A stretch of 64,000 nucleotides of DNA from positions 1-64,000 of the forward strand of contig NZ_FYDX01000007.1 of assembly GCF_900187455.1 (NCBI RefSeq), in the 5' to 3' direction. The notes below the pieces were generated by a model, which saw only the letters and a program-made list of their open reading frames with translations, had not been told where the DNA came from and searched no databases. The position numbers and the translations under genes were made by a program. This document shows positions 52,115 to 62,767 of this stretch, piece by piece. How positions within the stretch are numbered: the stretch's first letter is position 1; every line of letters starts with the position of its first letter. This DNA comes from Pseudomonas sp. Irchel 3E13 (GTDB lineage: Bacteria > Pseudomonadota > Gammaproteobacteria > Pseudomonadales > Pseudomonadaceae).

Positions 52115-52438
52115 TACAGACATTCGTCGCAAGCTTCTGCCTTGCCCGGCCTACAGCCGGGCTGCCGGCAGATGTTCTGCTGTTTACTCCGGCAGCGACC
52201 CAGGTCGTGATGCCAGAGACGCCCAGACTGTTTATCAGCGCGGGCAAGCCTGCTTAAATCGTCAGAACTGGCCTCAACGCCAGCCGTGCACGTCACCACT
52301 GACGAGCCCTTACGGGCTGCAGACGAGCACACCCTTCTTTCCGTTTTTGCGTCATGCCATTCGACACCTGCTTCGAATGCACCGTCGTTCCCGCTGCATT
52401 AGCGATAGACTTTGTTATCGCCTGACGACGAGAGAGCC
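52115..52438 (+). other. rpsU-dnaG intergenic region with hairpins
   Basis: This 324-base gap holds no gene. On the plus strand it contains several hairpins: CCCGGC/GCCGGG right after rpsU, AGCCC-TTAC-GGGCT further on, and a GCGATA/TATCGC inverted repeat at 52402-52421 just before dnaG. In E. coli the matching gap carries a partial terminator that lowers dnaG expression relative to rpsU; a similar role is inferred here. Confidence 0.6.
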
Positions 52439-54415
52439 ATGGCCGGGTTGATTCCCCAAAGCTTCATTGACGACCTTCTGAACCGCACCGACATCGTCGA
52501 TGTGGTGAGTTCTCGCGTCCAGCTGAAAAAAGCCGGCAAGAACCTCACCGCCTGCTGCCCGTTCCACAAGGAAAAGACCCCGTCCTTCAGCGTCAGCCCC
52601 GACAAGCAGTTCTATTACTGCTTCGGCTGTGGCGCCGGCGGCAACGCCCTCGGCTTCATCATGGACCACGACAACCTGGACTTTCCCCAGGCTGTCGAAG
52701 AACTGGCCAAGGCTGCGGGGATGGAAATCCCCCGCGAAGAAAGCGGTCGCGGACACAAGCCGCGCCAGCCGACCGATTCGCCGCTCTACCCGTTGCTCAC
52801 CGCGTCCGCCGAGTTTTATCGCCAGGCCCTGAAAAGCCACCCGACCCGCAAGGCGGCGGTGGACTACCTCAAGGGTCGCGGCCTGTCCGGGGAAATCGCC
52901 CGCGACTTTGGCCTCGGTTTCGCCCCGCCCGGCTGGGACAACCTGTTCAAGCATCTGGGCAGCGACACCCTGCAACAAAAGGCCATGATCGACGCCGGCC
53001 TGCTCATCGAGAACGCCGAATCCGGCAAGCGCTACGACCGCTTCCGCGACCGGGTCATGTTCCCGATCCGCGACAGTCGCGGCAGAGTGATCGCCTTCGG
53101 TGGCCGGGTACTCGGCGACGACAAGCCGAAATACCTCAACTCCCCGGAAACCCCGGTCTTTCACAAGGGCCAGGAGCTGTACGGGCTGTACGAGGCACGC
53201 AAATTCAACCGCAACCTCGACGAGATCATCGTCGTCGAGGGCTATATGGACGTCATCGCCCTCGCCCAGCAAGGCCTGCGCAATGCCGTCGCAACCCTGG
53301 GCACAGCGACCAGTGAGGAACACCTCAAACGCCTGTTCCGCGTGGTGCCCAGCGTATTGTTCTGCTTCGACGGCGACCAGGCCGGCCGCAACGCCGCCTG
53401 GCGTGCACTGGAAGCAGCGCTGTCGAGCCTGCAGGATGGCCGCAAGGCGCGCTTCCTGTTCCTGCCCGAAGGTGAAGACCCGGACACCCTGGTACGCGCC
53501 GAAGGCACCGATGCCTTCCGCGCCCGCATCAACCAGCACGCTCAGCCCCTGGCCGACTACTTCTTCCAGCAACTGACCGAGGAAGCCGATCCGCGCTCGC
53601 TCGAAGGCAAGGCCCACATGGCCACCCTCGCCGCACCGCTGATCGACAAAGTGCCGGGCGCCAACCTGCGCGCCCTGATGCGCAATCGCCTGAAGGAAAT
53701 CACCGGGCTGGACAACCAGCAGGTCGAGCGACTGGCCCAGAGCGCGCCGCGCGAGGCGCCGCCGGCCTACGACCCGGGCATCGACTACGATGCGATTCCG
53801 GACTACAGCCAGGACTACAGCGACTTCCACCAGCCGGAGCATTTCCAGCCCCAGCCGCAATGGACGCCCAACCAGGGCGGCCAGCAGCAGAAGAAGAAAT
53901 GGGACGGCCAGGGCAAGAAGGGCAAACCGTGGGATCGCAATGGCAAACGCCAGGAATTCCACCCGGCATGGGTCCCGACCTCGGTCGAACCACCGACCAT
54001 CATCGCCCTGCGGACCTTGCTGCATCACCCGGAACTGGCGAGGAAAGTCGAGGAAACCAGCCATTTTGCCGCCGAAGAACATCTTCACGCGCAACTGCTG
54101 GTAGCACTGGTCGAAGCGCTGCAAAAAAAACCTGAGCTACGCTCATTACAGTTGATCGCACGCTGGCACGGCACTGAACAAGGCCGTCTGCTGCGGGCGC
54201 TCGCGGAAAAGGAATGGCTGATCGATGCCGACAACCTTGAACAACAGTTTTTCGACACTATAACTAGCTTGTCCGCTCGCCAACGCGAGCGCAGCCTGGA
54301 ACATCTGCTCAGAAAAGCACGTCAAAGCGAATTGAGCGCAGAGGAAAAAAATCAGCTGCGCGACCTGCTGAGTCGCAATGTTCCCGCACAAACCCCGACC
54401 TCAACTGGCGCGTGA
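52439..54415 (+). CDS. dnaG: DNA primase
   Basis: Makes RNA primers for replication. The 658-residue protein has the N-terminal zinc finger (CCPFHKEKTPSFSV, YYCFGCGAGGN), the TOPRIM core with VVEGYMDVIALAQ and CFDGDQAG, a Gln/Lys-rich linker (about 470-500), and the C-terminal DnaB-interacting helical domain. The start is the ATG giving MAGLIPQSFIDDLL. Confidence 0.97.
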   Translation: MAGLIPQSFIDDLLNRTDIVDVVSSRVQLKKAGKNLTACCPFHKEKTPSFSVSPDKQFYYCFGCGAGGNALGFIMDHDNLDFPQAVEELAKAAGMEIPREESGRGHKPRQPTDSPLYPLLTASAEFYRQALKSHPTRKAAVDYLKGRGLSGEIARDFGLGFAPPGWDNLFKHLGSDTLQQKAMIDAGLLIENAESGKRYDRFRDRVMFPIRDSRGRVIAFGGRVLGDDKPKYLNSPETPVFHKGQELYGLYEARKFNRNLDEIIVVEGYMDVIALAQQGLRNAVATLGTATSEEHLKRLFRVVPSVLFCFDGDQAGRNAAWRALEAALSSLQDGRKARFLFLPEGEDPDTLVRAEGTDAFRARINQHAQPLADYFFQQLTEEADPRSLEGKAHMATLAAPLIDKVPGANLRALMRNRLKEITGLDNQQVERLAQSAPREAPPAYDPGIDYDAIPDYSQDYSDFHQPEHFQPQPQWTPNQGGQQQKKKWDGQGKKGKPWDRNGKRQEFHPAWVPTSVEPPTIIALRTLLHHPELARKVEETSHFAAEEHLHAQLLVALVEALQKKPELRSLQLIARWHGTEQGRLLRALAEKEWLIDADNLEQQFFDTITSLSARQRERSLEHLLRKARQSELSAEEKNQLRDLLSRNVPAQTPTSTGA

Positions 54416-54429
54416 GGTCCATGCTCGGG

Positions 54430-54435
54430 TATAAT
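54430..54435 (+). promoter_or_regulatory. rpoD-proximal -10 element
   Basis: A perfect TATAAT sits 48 bases before the rpoD start in the dnaG-rpoD gap, with a poor -35 upstream. It may provide extra rpoD expression independent of the rpsU promoter. Confidence 0.45.
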
Positions 54436-54482
54436 CCTCGGCTTGTTTTTTGCCCGCCAAGACCTTCAGTGGATAGGGTGTT

Positions 54483-56333
<1,851 letters not shown>

Positions 56334-56339
56334 TGACAA

Positions 56340-56366
56340 ACCCCGGCACCCGCCGGGGTTTTTCTT
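56340..56366 (+). terminator. rpoD operon terminator
   Basis: A 9-bp stem (AACCCCGGC/GCCGGGGTT) with an ACCC loop and a TTTTTCTTT tail starts 6 bases past the rpoD stop. Confidence 0.93.
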
Positions 56367-56457
56367 TCCCGCCCGGAAAATCCTGCTGTCGACCGCAGCC
56401 CTGTGGTCGGAATGCCCGTCTACACTCGAACCTATTAATTCGATAGACGAGGCCGCT

Positions 56458-59400
56458 ATGCCCAGAATGCCGGCCCTTCTACTGTCGCTCCTGCTGGCCT
56501 GGAGCGCGACGGCCGGCGCCTTGACCCTGACTGAAGAAGAGCAGGCCTGGCTCAGCGCGCACCCCAAACTGCGCCTGGGCGTCGATGCTTCGTGGCCACC
56601 GTTCGAATACCGGGACCAGGAAGGCCGCTACCAGGGATTGGCCGCCGACTACATTGCCGTGATTCAGGATCGCCTGAATGTCGCCTTCGAACCGGTGGAG
56701 CCAACCAGTTGGACCGCCGTACTCGAGCGCGCGCGGCAAAACCGGCTCGACCTGCTGCCGGGCGTCATGTCCACGCCGGAGCGCCAGGCCTACCTGTCCT
56801 TCACCCGCCCTTACCTCGACTTTCCCATTGTCATTCTGTCCCATGAAGGCGGCCCCCAGCCCAAGGCGTTGAAGGACCTCTACGGCCTGAAAATCGCGGT
56901 GGTGGAAAACTATGCGCCGCATGAGCTGCTGCGCACCCACCACCCCGACCTCAATCTGGTTGCCATGCCGAACGTCAGCTCGGCACTGCAGGCCCTGGCC
57001 ACGGATGAAGTGGACGCGGTCGTCGGCGACCTTGCCTCCAGCGTCTGGAGCCTGCGCGAGCTCAAGCTTGAAGGGCTCTATGTCAGTGGCGAAACGCCTT
57101 ACCGTTATCAACTGGCAATGGGCGTTCCGAGGGAACAGAAAGTACTGGTCGGCATCCTCGACAAGGTCATCGCCGACATGACGCCCGAGGAAATCAACAG
57201 CATCCAGCAGCGCTGGGTCGGCAATGTCCTGGACCACCGCACCTTCTGGTACGACCTGCTGACCTACGGCCTGCCCGGCGTGCTGTTCATGGTGGCGATA
57301 CTGGCGGGGGTCATGCGCGTCAACCGCCGCCTCAGCTCCGAGATTTCCAGGCGCATCGCACTGGAACAGGAACTGCGCAGCAGCGAATACCACTATCGCG
57401 GCCTAGTCGAGAGCCTGTCGGCCATCGCCTGGGAAGCCGACGCCAACGACTTCACCTACAACTACGTGTCGCCCCACGCCGAGGACCTCCTTGGCTACCC
57501 GCTCAGCCGCTGGCTGGAGCCCGGCTTCTGGCGCTCTATCCTGCACCCAGAAGATGCGCTCTGGGCGCAGGCTTATTGCGACGCGGAAACCGCCGCCGGC
57601 CGCGATCACAGCCTCGATTATCGGGTGATCCGCGCCGATGGCCGAACCCTGTGGATCCGCGACATCGTCAGCCTGATCGAACACGGCCACCGGCCGGTAA
57701 TGCGCGGCCTGATGATCGACATCAGCGAGGCCAAATACACCGAGCAAGCGCTGCGCCTGTCAGAACAGAAGTTCGCGTCGGTCTTCCATCAATGCCCCGA
57801 CATCCTGGTCATCGCTCGACTCAGCGACGGCTGCCTGCTGGAGGTCAACGAAACATTCGTGGAACAGATCGGCCTCAGCCCTTCCCAGGTCGTTGGCCGA
57901 ACCGCCACCGAATTGAACATCTGGGGCGTCGAAGGCATTGGCGCCGGCCTGCTGGAACGCCTGCAGCGGGGCAGCGTGCGCAATCTGGAGATGAGTTTCC
58001 GTCGCAGTAACGGCCAGTTGTTCACCGGCCTGATTTCGGCAGAATCCTTCGACCTGGAAAGCACCCCGGCGCTGGTGGTGGCGGTGCGTGACATCAGCCA
58101 GCTCAAGGAAACCCAACAGCAACTGCAGATTTCCGAAGAGAAGTTCGCCAAGGCCTTCCACGCTTCTCCCGACGGCATGCTGCTGTCGCGTCAGAGCGAT
58201 GGGCTGCTATTGGAGGTCAATGAAGGCTTTTGCCGCCTGACCGGCTTCGACAGCCATTCGTCCCTCGACCACACCGCCATCGACCTGGGCATCTGGGTCA
58301 ACCTGAACGAACGCCGGCAAATGCTGGAGTTACTGAAAAAGGATGGCTTCGTCCGCGATTTCACCTGCAACCTGAGGCGCAGCGACGGGCAGATCCGCCT
58401 GTGCGAACTGTCGGCCCGGCCGCTGCCCATCGGCGGCATCGACTGCATGCTGACCATCGCCCGCGACATCACCGACCGCCAGCAGATGCAGGAAAAACTG
58501 CAACTGGCGGCGACCGTCTTTGAAAACACCGCCGAAGGCGTGCTCATCACTGACACCGAGCAACACATCAGTGCGGTCAACCGGGCGTTCAGCGAAATCA
58601 CCGGCTACAGCGAAGCCGAAGTGCTCGGCCAGACCCCGCGCCTGCTCGCCTCCGGCCAGCACGACAGCGCCTTCTACGCCGCCATGTGGCATCAACTGAG
58701 CGCGGAAGGCCACTGGCAGGGCGAGATCCTCAACCGGCGCAAGAACGGCGAGCTTTACCCCGGCTGGCTGACCATCAGCGCCGTGCGCAACCCGGAACTG
58801 GGCACCACGCATTTCGTCGCGGTGTTCGCCGATATTTCCAGCCTCAAGCACGCCCAGGCCAAGCTCGACTACCAGGCCCACCACGACCCACTCACCGGCC
58901 TGCCCAACCGCACGCTGTTCGAGAACCGTCTGCAAGCGGCGCTGCACTGCACGCAAGCATCGAGCCGCCAGGGCGCGGTGTTGTTCCTCGACCTGGACCG
59001 TTTCAAGCACATCAACGACAGCCTCGGCCACCCGGTAGGCGACTTGCTGCTCAAGGCCATCGCCCATCGACTGAAGGAACAGGTGCGCGACATCGACACC
59101 GTGGCCCGGCTTGGCGGCGATGAATTCATCATCCTGCTGCCCGGCCTGCATCAGGCCAGCGATGCCGAGCACATCGCACAGAAAGTGCTGACCTGCTTCA
59201 ACGCACCGTTCCAGGCCGGCGACCACGAGTTCTTCTCCAGCGCCAGCATCGGCATCAGCCTGTACCCGCAGGACGGCGCCGATGTGGCCTCACTGATCCG
59301 CAACGCCGACGCGGCGATGTACCGCTCCAAGGCCAAGGGGCGCAACCGGGTCGAGTCCTACACCCGTGACCTCACTGCCCAGGCCAGCGAGCGCATCGCC

Positions 59401-60201
59401 CTGGAGCATGAACTGCGCCGGGCCATCGAGCGCAACGAGCTGAGCCTGTACTTCCAGCCCAAGCTGAGCCTGGAGAACCACACCCTGGTTGGCGCCGAAG
59501 CCCTGATCCGCTGGACCAACCCGACCTTCGGCGAGGTCCCGCCCGAGCACTTCATCCCGCTGGCGGAAGAGAACGGCATGATCCTGCTGCTCGGTGATTG
59601 GGTGCTGGAGCGTGCCTGCCAGCAGATGCACGAATGGAAGCGCCACTACCAGGCCTTCGGTCCGCTCTCGGTCAACCTTGCTGGCGCGCAATTGCGCCAG
59701 CCGGGGCTGGTGCGGCGCATCGAGCAACTGCTCAAGACTTACCAGCTCAAGGTCGGCGACCTGCAACTGGAGATCACCGAGAACTTCATCATGAGCCAGG
59801 CCGAGGAAGGCCTGGCCATCCTCCACCAGCTCAAGCACCTGGGCGTGCAACTGGCGATCGACGACTTCGGCACCGGTTACTCGTCCCTCAGTTACCTCAA
59901 GCGCCTGCCGCTGGACATCCTCAAGATCGACCAATCGTTCATCCGCGGCCTGCCCGACGATCCCAACGATGCCGCCATCGCCCGCGCCATCATTGCCCTG
60001 GGCCGCAGCATGCAATTGACCATCATTGCCGAGGGCGTCGAGACCCAGGCCCAGCAGGAATTCCTCGCCGCCGAAGGCTGCGAACAGATCCAGGGCTACA
60101 TCGTCAGCCTGCCGCTGCCGCCACACGCCTTTGCCGAGTCGTTTTTACGCATAGTACTTTCGGATCTTTCGGATGGCACTGCCTGGAATCCCTCGATATA
60201 A
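56458..60201 (+). CDS. rmcA: c-di-GMP phosphodiesterase/diguanylate cyclase RmcA
   Basis: A 1247-residue inner-membrane c-di-GMP enzyme. Order: signal peptide, periplasmic SBP_bac_3-type domain (about 25-270), transmembrane helix near 285, four PAS domains (about 320-860), GGDEF (motif GGDEF at 886-890) and EAL (motif EAL at 1014-1016, with DDFGTGYSS). Both catalytic motifs look intact. The P. aeruginosa homologue PA0575, also directly after rpoD, is RmcA, a phenazine/redox-responsive regulator of c-di-GMP and biofilm. The ATG at 56458 gives the signal peptide. Confidence 0.92.
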   Translation: MPRMPALLLSLLLAWSATAGALTLTEEEQAWLSAHPKLRLGVDASWPPFEYRDQEGRYQGLAADYIAVIQDRLNVAFEPVEPTSWTAVLERARQNRLDLLPGVMSTPERQAYLSFTRPYLDFPIVILSHEGGPQPKALKDLYGLKIAVVENYAPHELLRTHHPDLNLVAMPNVSSALQALATDEVDAVVGDLASSVWSLRELKLEGLYVSGETPYRYQLAMGVPREQKVLVGILDKVIADMTPEEINSIQQRWVGNVLDHRTFWYDLLTYGLPGVLFMVAILAGVMRVNRRLSSEISRRIALEQELRSSEYHYRGLVESLSAIAWEADANDFTYNYVSPHAEDLLGYPLSRWLEPGFWRSILHPEDALWAQAYCDAETAAGRDHSLDYRVIRADGRTLWIRDIVSLIEHGHRPVMRGLMIDISEAKYTEQALRLSEQKFASVFHQCPDILVIARLSDGCLLEVNETFVEQIGLSPSQVVGRTATELNIWGVEGIGAGLLERLQRGSVRNLEMSFRRSNGQLFTGLISAESFDLESTPALVVAVRDISQLKETQQQLQISEEKFAKAFHASPDGMLLSRQSDGLLLEVNEGFCRLTGFDSHSSLDHTAIDLGIWVNLNERRQMLELLKKDGFVRDFTCNLRRSDGQIRLCELSARPLPIGGIDCMLTIARDITDRQQMQEKLQLAATVFENTAEGVLITDTEQHISAVNRAFSEITGYSEAEVLGQTPRLLASGQHDSAFYAAMWHQLSAEGHWQGEILNRRKNGELYPGWLTISAVRNPELGTTHFVAVFADISSLKHAQAKLDYQAHHDPLTGLPNRTLFENRLQAALHCTQASSRQGAVLFLDLDRFKHINDSLGHPVGDLLLKAIAHRLKEQVRDIDTVARLGGDEFIILLPGLHQASDAEHIAQKVLTCFNAPFQAGDHEFFSSASIGISLYPQDGADVASLIRNADAAMYRSKAKGRNRVESYTRDLTAQASERIALEHELRRAIERNELSLYFQPKLSLENHTLVGAEALIRWTNPTFGEVPPEHFIPLAEENGMILLLGDWVLERACQQMHEWKRHYQAFGPLSVNLAGAQLRQPGLVRRIEQLLKTYQLKVGDLQLEITENFIMSQAEEGLAILHQLKHLGVQLAIDDFGTGYSSLSYLKRLPLDILKIDQSFIRGLPDDPNDAAIARAIIALGRSMQLTIIAEGVETQAQQEFLAAEGCEQIQGYIVSLPLPPHAFAESFLRIVLSDLSDGTAWNPSI

Positions 60202-60202
60202 T
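60197..60202 (+). promoter_or_regulatory. tRNA -10 element overlapping the rmcA stop
   Basis: A perfect TATAAT whose last bases include the rmcA TAA stop, followed by a G+C-rich CCGCGACC discriminator, lies 12 bases before the tRNA. The -35 region is weak (TGGCAC). Confidence 0.5.
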
Positions 60203-60214
60203 CCGCGACCTCTG

Positions 60215-60291
60215 GGGCCTATAGCTCAGTCGGTTAGAGCAGAGGACTCATAATCCTTTGGTCCACGGTTCGAGTCCGTGTGGGCCCACCA
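60215..60291 (+). tRNA. ileX: tRNA with CAU anticodon, probably tRNA-Ile2 (lysidine)
   Basis: A 77-base cloverleaf with acceptor GGGCCTA/TGGGCCC, D arm GCTC...GAGC, anticodon stem GAGGA/TCCTT with loop CTCATAA (anticodon CAT at 60249-60251), T arm CACGG/CCGTG and encoded CCA. C4-G69 and C5-G68 in the acceptor stem are determinants used by TilS to convert C34 to lysidine, whereas E. coli elongator tRNA-Met has other pairs there. I therefore prefer Ile2 (reads AUA) over Met. Confidence 0.9.
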
Positions 60292-60297
60292 GATACC

Positions 60298-60325
60298 AAA
60301 AAGCCGCGCACATGCGCGGCTTTTT
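60298..60325 (+). terminator. tRNA terminator
   Basis: A 12-bp A/T-flanked stem (AAAAAGCCGCGC/GCGCGGCTTTTT) with an ACAT loop follows the tRNA by 6 bases. It is symmetric and can also serve the convergent AraC gene. Confidence 0.92.
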
Positions 60326-60344
60326 CATTTCTCCCGGTCGGGCC

Positions 60345-61133
60345 TCAGCCCAGGCCGAGCGCATAAGCGCCGGGCGTCTCGCCATAGTGCCGCTGAAACA
60401 GCGCGATGAACGCCGACACCGAGTCATACCCCAACTCATTCGCCACCGCCGTGACGCTCGTGCCTTGCGCCAGCATCGGCAGCGCCGCCAGCAAGCGCAG
60501 GCGTTGCCGCCAAGCCTGGAACGACAGTTGCGTCTGGGCCTGGAACAACCGCACCAGGGTGCGTCGCGACGCGCCGACCTGTTGCGACCATTCCTCGATG
60601 CCGCGGTTGTCGCCCGGTTCGGCCTGCAAGGCGTCGGTGATGCGGCGCAGGCGCGGGTCGCTGGGCAGCGGCAGACTGAAAGGCGCCTCGGGCAGCTCGC
60701 GCACTTCATCCACCAGCACCTGCAACAGCCGCGCTTGCGGTCCCTGCTCGGGGTAGTCGTTAGCGAAGCGGCTGGCCTTGTCGATCAGCTCGCGCACCAG
60801 CGGCGTGACCTGCAGCACCGCGCAATCCCGCGCATAGCCCTTTAGGATGCCGTCGCCCAGATAGAGGCTGCGAAAGGCCAATGCCCGCTCGCTGTAGACG
60901 GTGTGGCGCACGCCGGGCGGAATCCACACGGCGCACTGCGGCGGCAGCAGATAGCTGTGGCGTTCGGTCAGCACCTGCATGATCCCCGCACTGGCGTAGG
61001 TGAACTGCACCCAGTCATGGCAATGCATGTCCACCCGATAGCCCGCCGGGATATCGAACATGCGCCCGTGCACGGACCGGGTCAGTTGCCCCGGCACTGG
61101 CGGTACCGGGGCGGGTTGTCCCGTGTGCGGCAT
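60345..61133 (-). CDS. AraC family transcriptional regulator
   Basis: A 262-residue regulator with an N-terminal cupin-like sensory domain (VDMHCHDWVQFTYASAGIMQV, about residues 30-110) and a C-terminal AraC DNA-binding domain with two helix-turn-helix units (RTLVRLFQAQTQLSFQAWRQRL, SVTAVANELGYDSVSAFIALFQRHYGETP). The ATG at 61133 has AGGGGAC upstream. It is divergent from the panB paralogue and may regulate it; the ligand is unknown. Confidence 0.85.
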   Translation of the reverse strand: MPHTGQPAPVPPVPGQLTRSVHGRMFDIPAGYRVDMHCHDWVQFTYASAGIMQVLTERHSYLLPPQCAVWIPPGVRHTVYSERALAFRSLYLGDGILKGYARDCAVLQVTPLVRELIDKASRFANDYPEQGPQARLLQVLVDEVRELPEAPFSLPLPSDPRLRRITDALQAEPGDNRGIEEWSQQVGASRRTLVRLFQAQTQLSFQAWRQRLRLLAALPMLAQGTSVTAVANELGYDSVSAFIALFQRHYGETPGAYALGLG

Positions 61134-61218
61134 TGTTAGTCCCCTTTGCTCAAGTGAGCCAGAAAAGCCGATGGTAGCCTGCGCCGCGTCTCGTTGAACA
61201 ACGCCAGGAGCACACGTC

Positions 61219-62040
61219 ATGAGCACACAGATCCGCGCAAGCCGCCTGACCATTCCCACCATCCGCCAGCGCAAGGGGGCTGGCAGCCTGGTGGCGCTGA
61301 CGGCGTACAGCCTGCCGATGGCGCGCTGGGTGGATGCCCACGCCGACATCATCATCGTCGGCGACTCGGTGGGCATGGTGCTGTACGGCATGCCCAGCAC
61401 CTTAGGCGTAACCCTCGACATGATGATCGCCCACGGCCAGGCGGTGATGCGCGGCACGCAGCGCGCCTGCGTGGTGGTGGACATGCCGTTCGGCAGCTAC
61501 CAGGCCTCGCCCGAGCAGGCGTTTCTCAATGCCGCGAAGCTGCTGCGCGACACCGGCGCCCAAGGCATCAAGCTGGAAGGCGGCGAGGAGATGGCCGAGA
61601 CGGTGGCGTTCCTCAGTCAGCGCGGGATTCCGGTGATGGCGCATGTCGGACTGATGCCGCAGCAGGTCAACAGCCAAGGCGGATTCAAGGCCCAGGGCCG
61701 GGACGAAGAAAGCGCGGCGAAGGTGCGTCGCGACGCCCTGGCGATGCAGGCAGCCGGCGCGTTCTCGGTGGTGCTGGAAGGTATCGCCGAGCCACTGGCG
61801 CGAGCCTTGAGCGAGGAACTGGAAATTCCCACCATCGGCATCGGCGCGTCACCGGCCTGCGACGGGCAAGTGCTGGTGACCGAGGACTTGCTGGGGCTGT
61901 TCGGCGAATACCAGCCGCGCTTCGTCAAACGCTACGCCGAGCTGCAGGGGCCGATCGACCGGGCGCTGGGCGAGTATGCGCGGGAAGTGCGCGCGGGGGT
62001 TTTCCCGGCATTGGAGCACTGCTTCAAGGCGGCGGGTTGA
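61219..62040 (+). CDS. panB: 3-methyl-2-oxobutanoate hydroxymethyltransferase (PanB family)
   Basis: A 273-residue PanB-fold enzyme, which makes ketopantoate from alpha-ketoisovalerate in pantothenate synthesis. Seen motifs are [31 protein letters not shown], the metal-binding [19 protein letters not shown] and [20 protein letters not shown]. No panC or panD is next to it. Pseudomonads often carry two panB copies, so this may be the paralogue rather than the main biosynthetic gene. Confidence 0.85.
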   Translation: MSTQIRASRLTIPTIRQRKGAGSLVALTAYSLPMARWVDAHADIIIVGDSVGMVLYGMPSTLGVTLDMMIAHGQAVMRGTQRACVVVDMPFGSYQASPEQAFLNAAKLLRDTGAQGIKLEGGEEMAETVAFLSQRGIPVMAHVGLMPQQVNSQGGFKAQGRDEESAAKVRRDALAMQAAGAFSVVLEGIAEPLARALSEELEIPTIGIGASPACDGQVLVTEDLLGLFGEYQPRFVKRYAELQGPIDRALGEYAREVRAGVFPALEHCFKAAG

Positions 62041-62097
62041 GTCGCCCGGCGCCGTCTGTACACTGGGCCGACCTTCACCGTTGTACCCGGGAATCCC

Positions 62098-62556
62098 ATG
62101 TCCGACAGCCGCACCGCCCTCGATGAAATCGACCGCCAGCTTATCGCCGCCTTGCAGATCAACGCCCGCGAAAGCGTCGCCACCCTCGCCCGCCAACTGG
62201 GCATCGCCCGCACCACGGTGACCTCGCGGCTGGCGCGGCTGGAGAAGACCAAGGTGATCAGCGGCTACGGCGTGCGCCTGGGTCAGCGGGTGATCGACGG
62301 CGGGTTGCAGGCCTACGTGGGCATCACCGTGCAACCGCGCTCCGGGCGGGAGGTGGTGCGGCGGTTGAGCGCCATGGGGCAGGTGCAGCAGCTTTGCGCG
62401 GTGAGTGGCGAGTTCGATTATGTGGCGTGGCTGCGCAGTGAGTCGCCGGAACAGCTCGATCAGTTGCTGGACCAGATCGGCAGCCTGGAAGGGGTGGAGA
62501 AAACCACCACGTCGATCATTCTGAGTAGCAAGGTGGATCGGGGGCAGCCGGTTTAG
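62098..62556 (+). CDS. Lrp/AsnC family transcriptional regulator
   Basis: A 152-residue regulator with an N-terminal winged helix (LDEIDRQLIAALQINARESVATLARQLGIARTTVTSRLARLE) and a C-terminal RAM/ligand-binding domain. It lies upstream of davB on the same strand, 211 bases apart, so control of lysine catabolism is a reasonable guess. The start follows CCGGGAATCCC. Confidence 0.85.
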   Translation: MSDSRTALDEIDRQLIAALQINARESVATLARQLGIARTTVTSRLARLEKTKVISGYGVRLGQRVIDGGLQAYVGITVQPRSGREVVRRLSAMGQVQQLCAVSGEFDYVAWLRSESPEQLDQLLDQIGSLEGVEKTTTSIILSSKVDRGQPV

Positions 62557-62573
62557 CTGGCGGCGGCCTGATC

Positions 62574-62599
62574 TGTAGGAGCGAGCTCGCTCGCGAAAA
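62574..62599. repeat. single REP element
   Basis: TGTAGGAGCGAGCTCGCTCGCGAAAA, an internally palindromic version of the REP seen at 17421 and 25159, lies after the Lrp-type gene. Confidence 0.85.
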
Positions 62600-62722
62600 C
62601 AAGCGCAACTGTCATTCTGCAAACCCAACCCGTCACATCGACCAAAAACACCACAAAACGACAACACTCTGCATCTTAATTACGAACACCCCACTCCCTA
62701 AAATTGGTCCCCAGGCATTTCC

Positions 62723-62729
62723 TATACTC
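62723..62729 (+). promoter_or_regulatory. davB promoter, RpoS-like -10
   Basis: CTATACT matches the sigma-S -10 consensus exactly, 38 bases upstream of the davB ATG. No good -35 is seen, which is common for RpoS promoters. The A/T- and CA-rich stretch before it (62600-62700) could hold Lrp-type binding sites. Confidence 0.5.
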
Positions 62730-62767
62730 AGGCTCCGCATCCTGCGCAGCCCCTGGCAAGGTCAATC

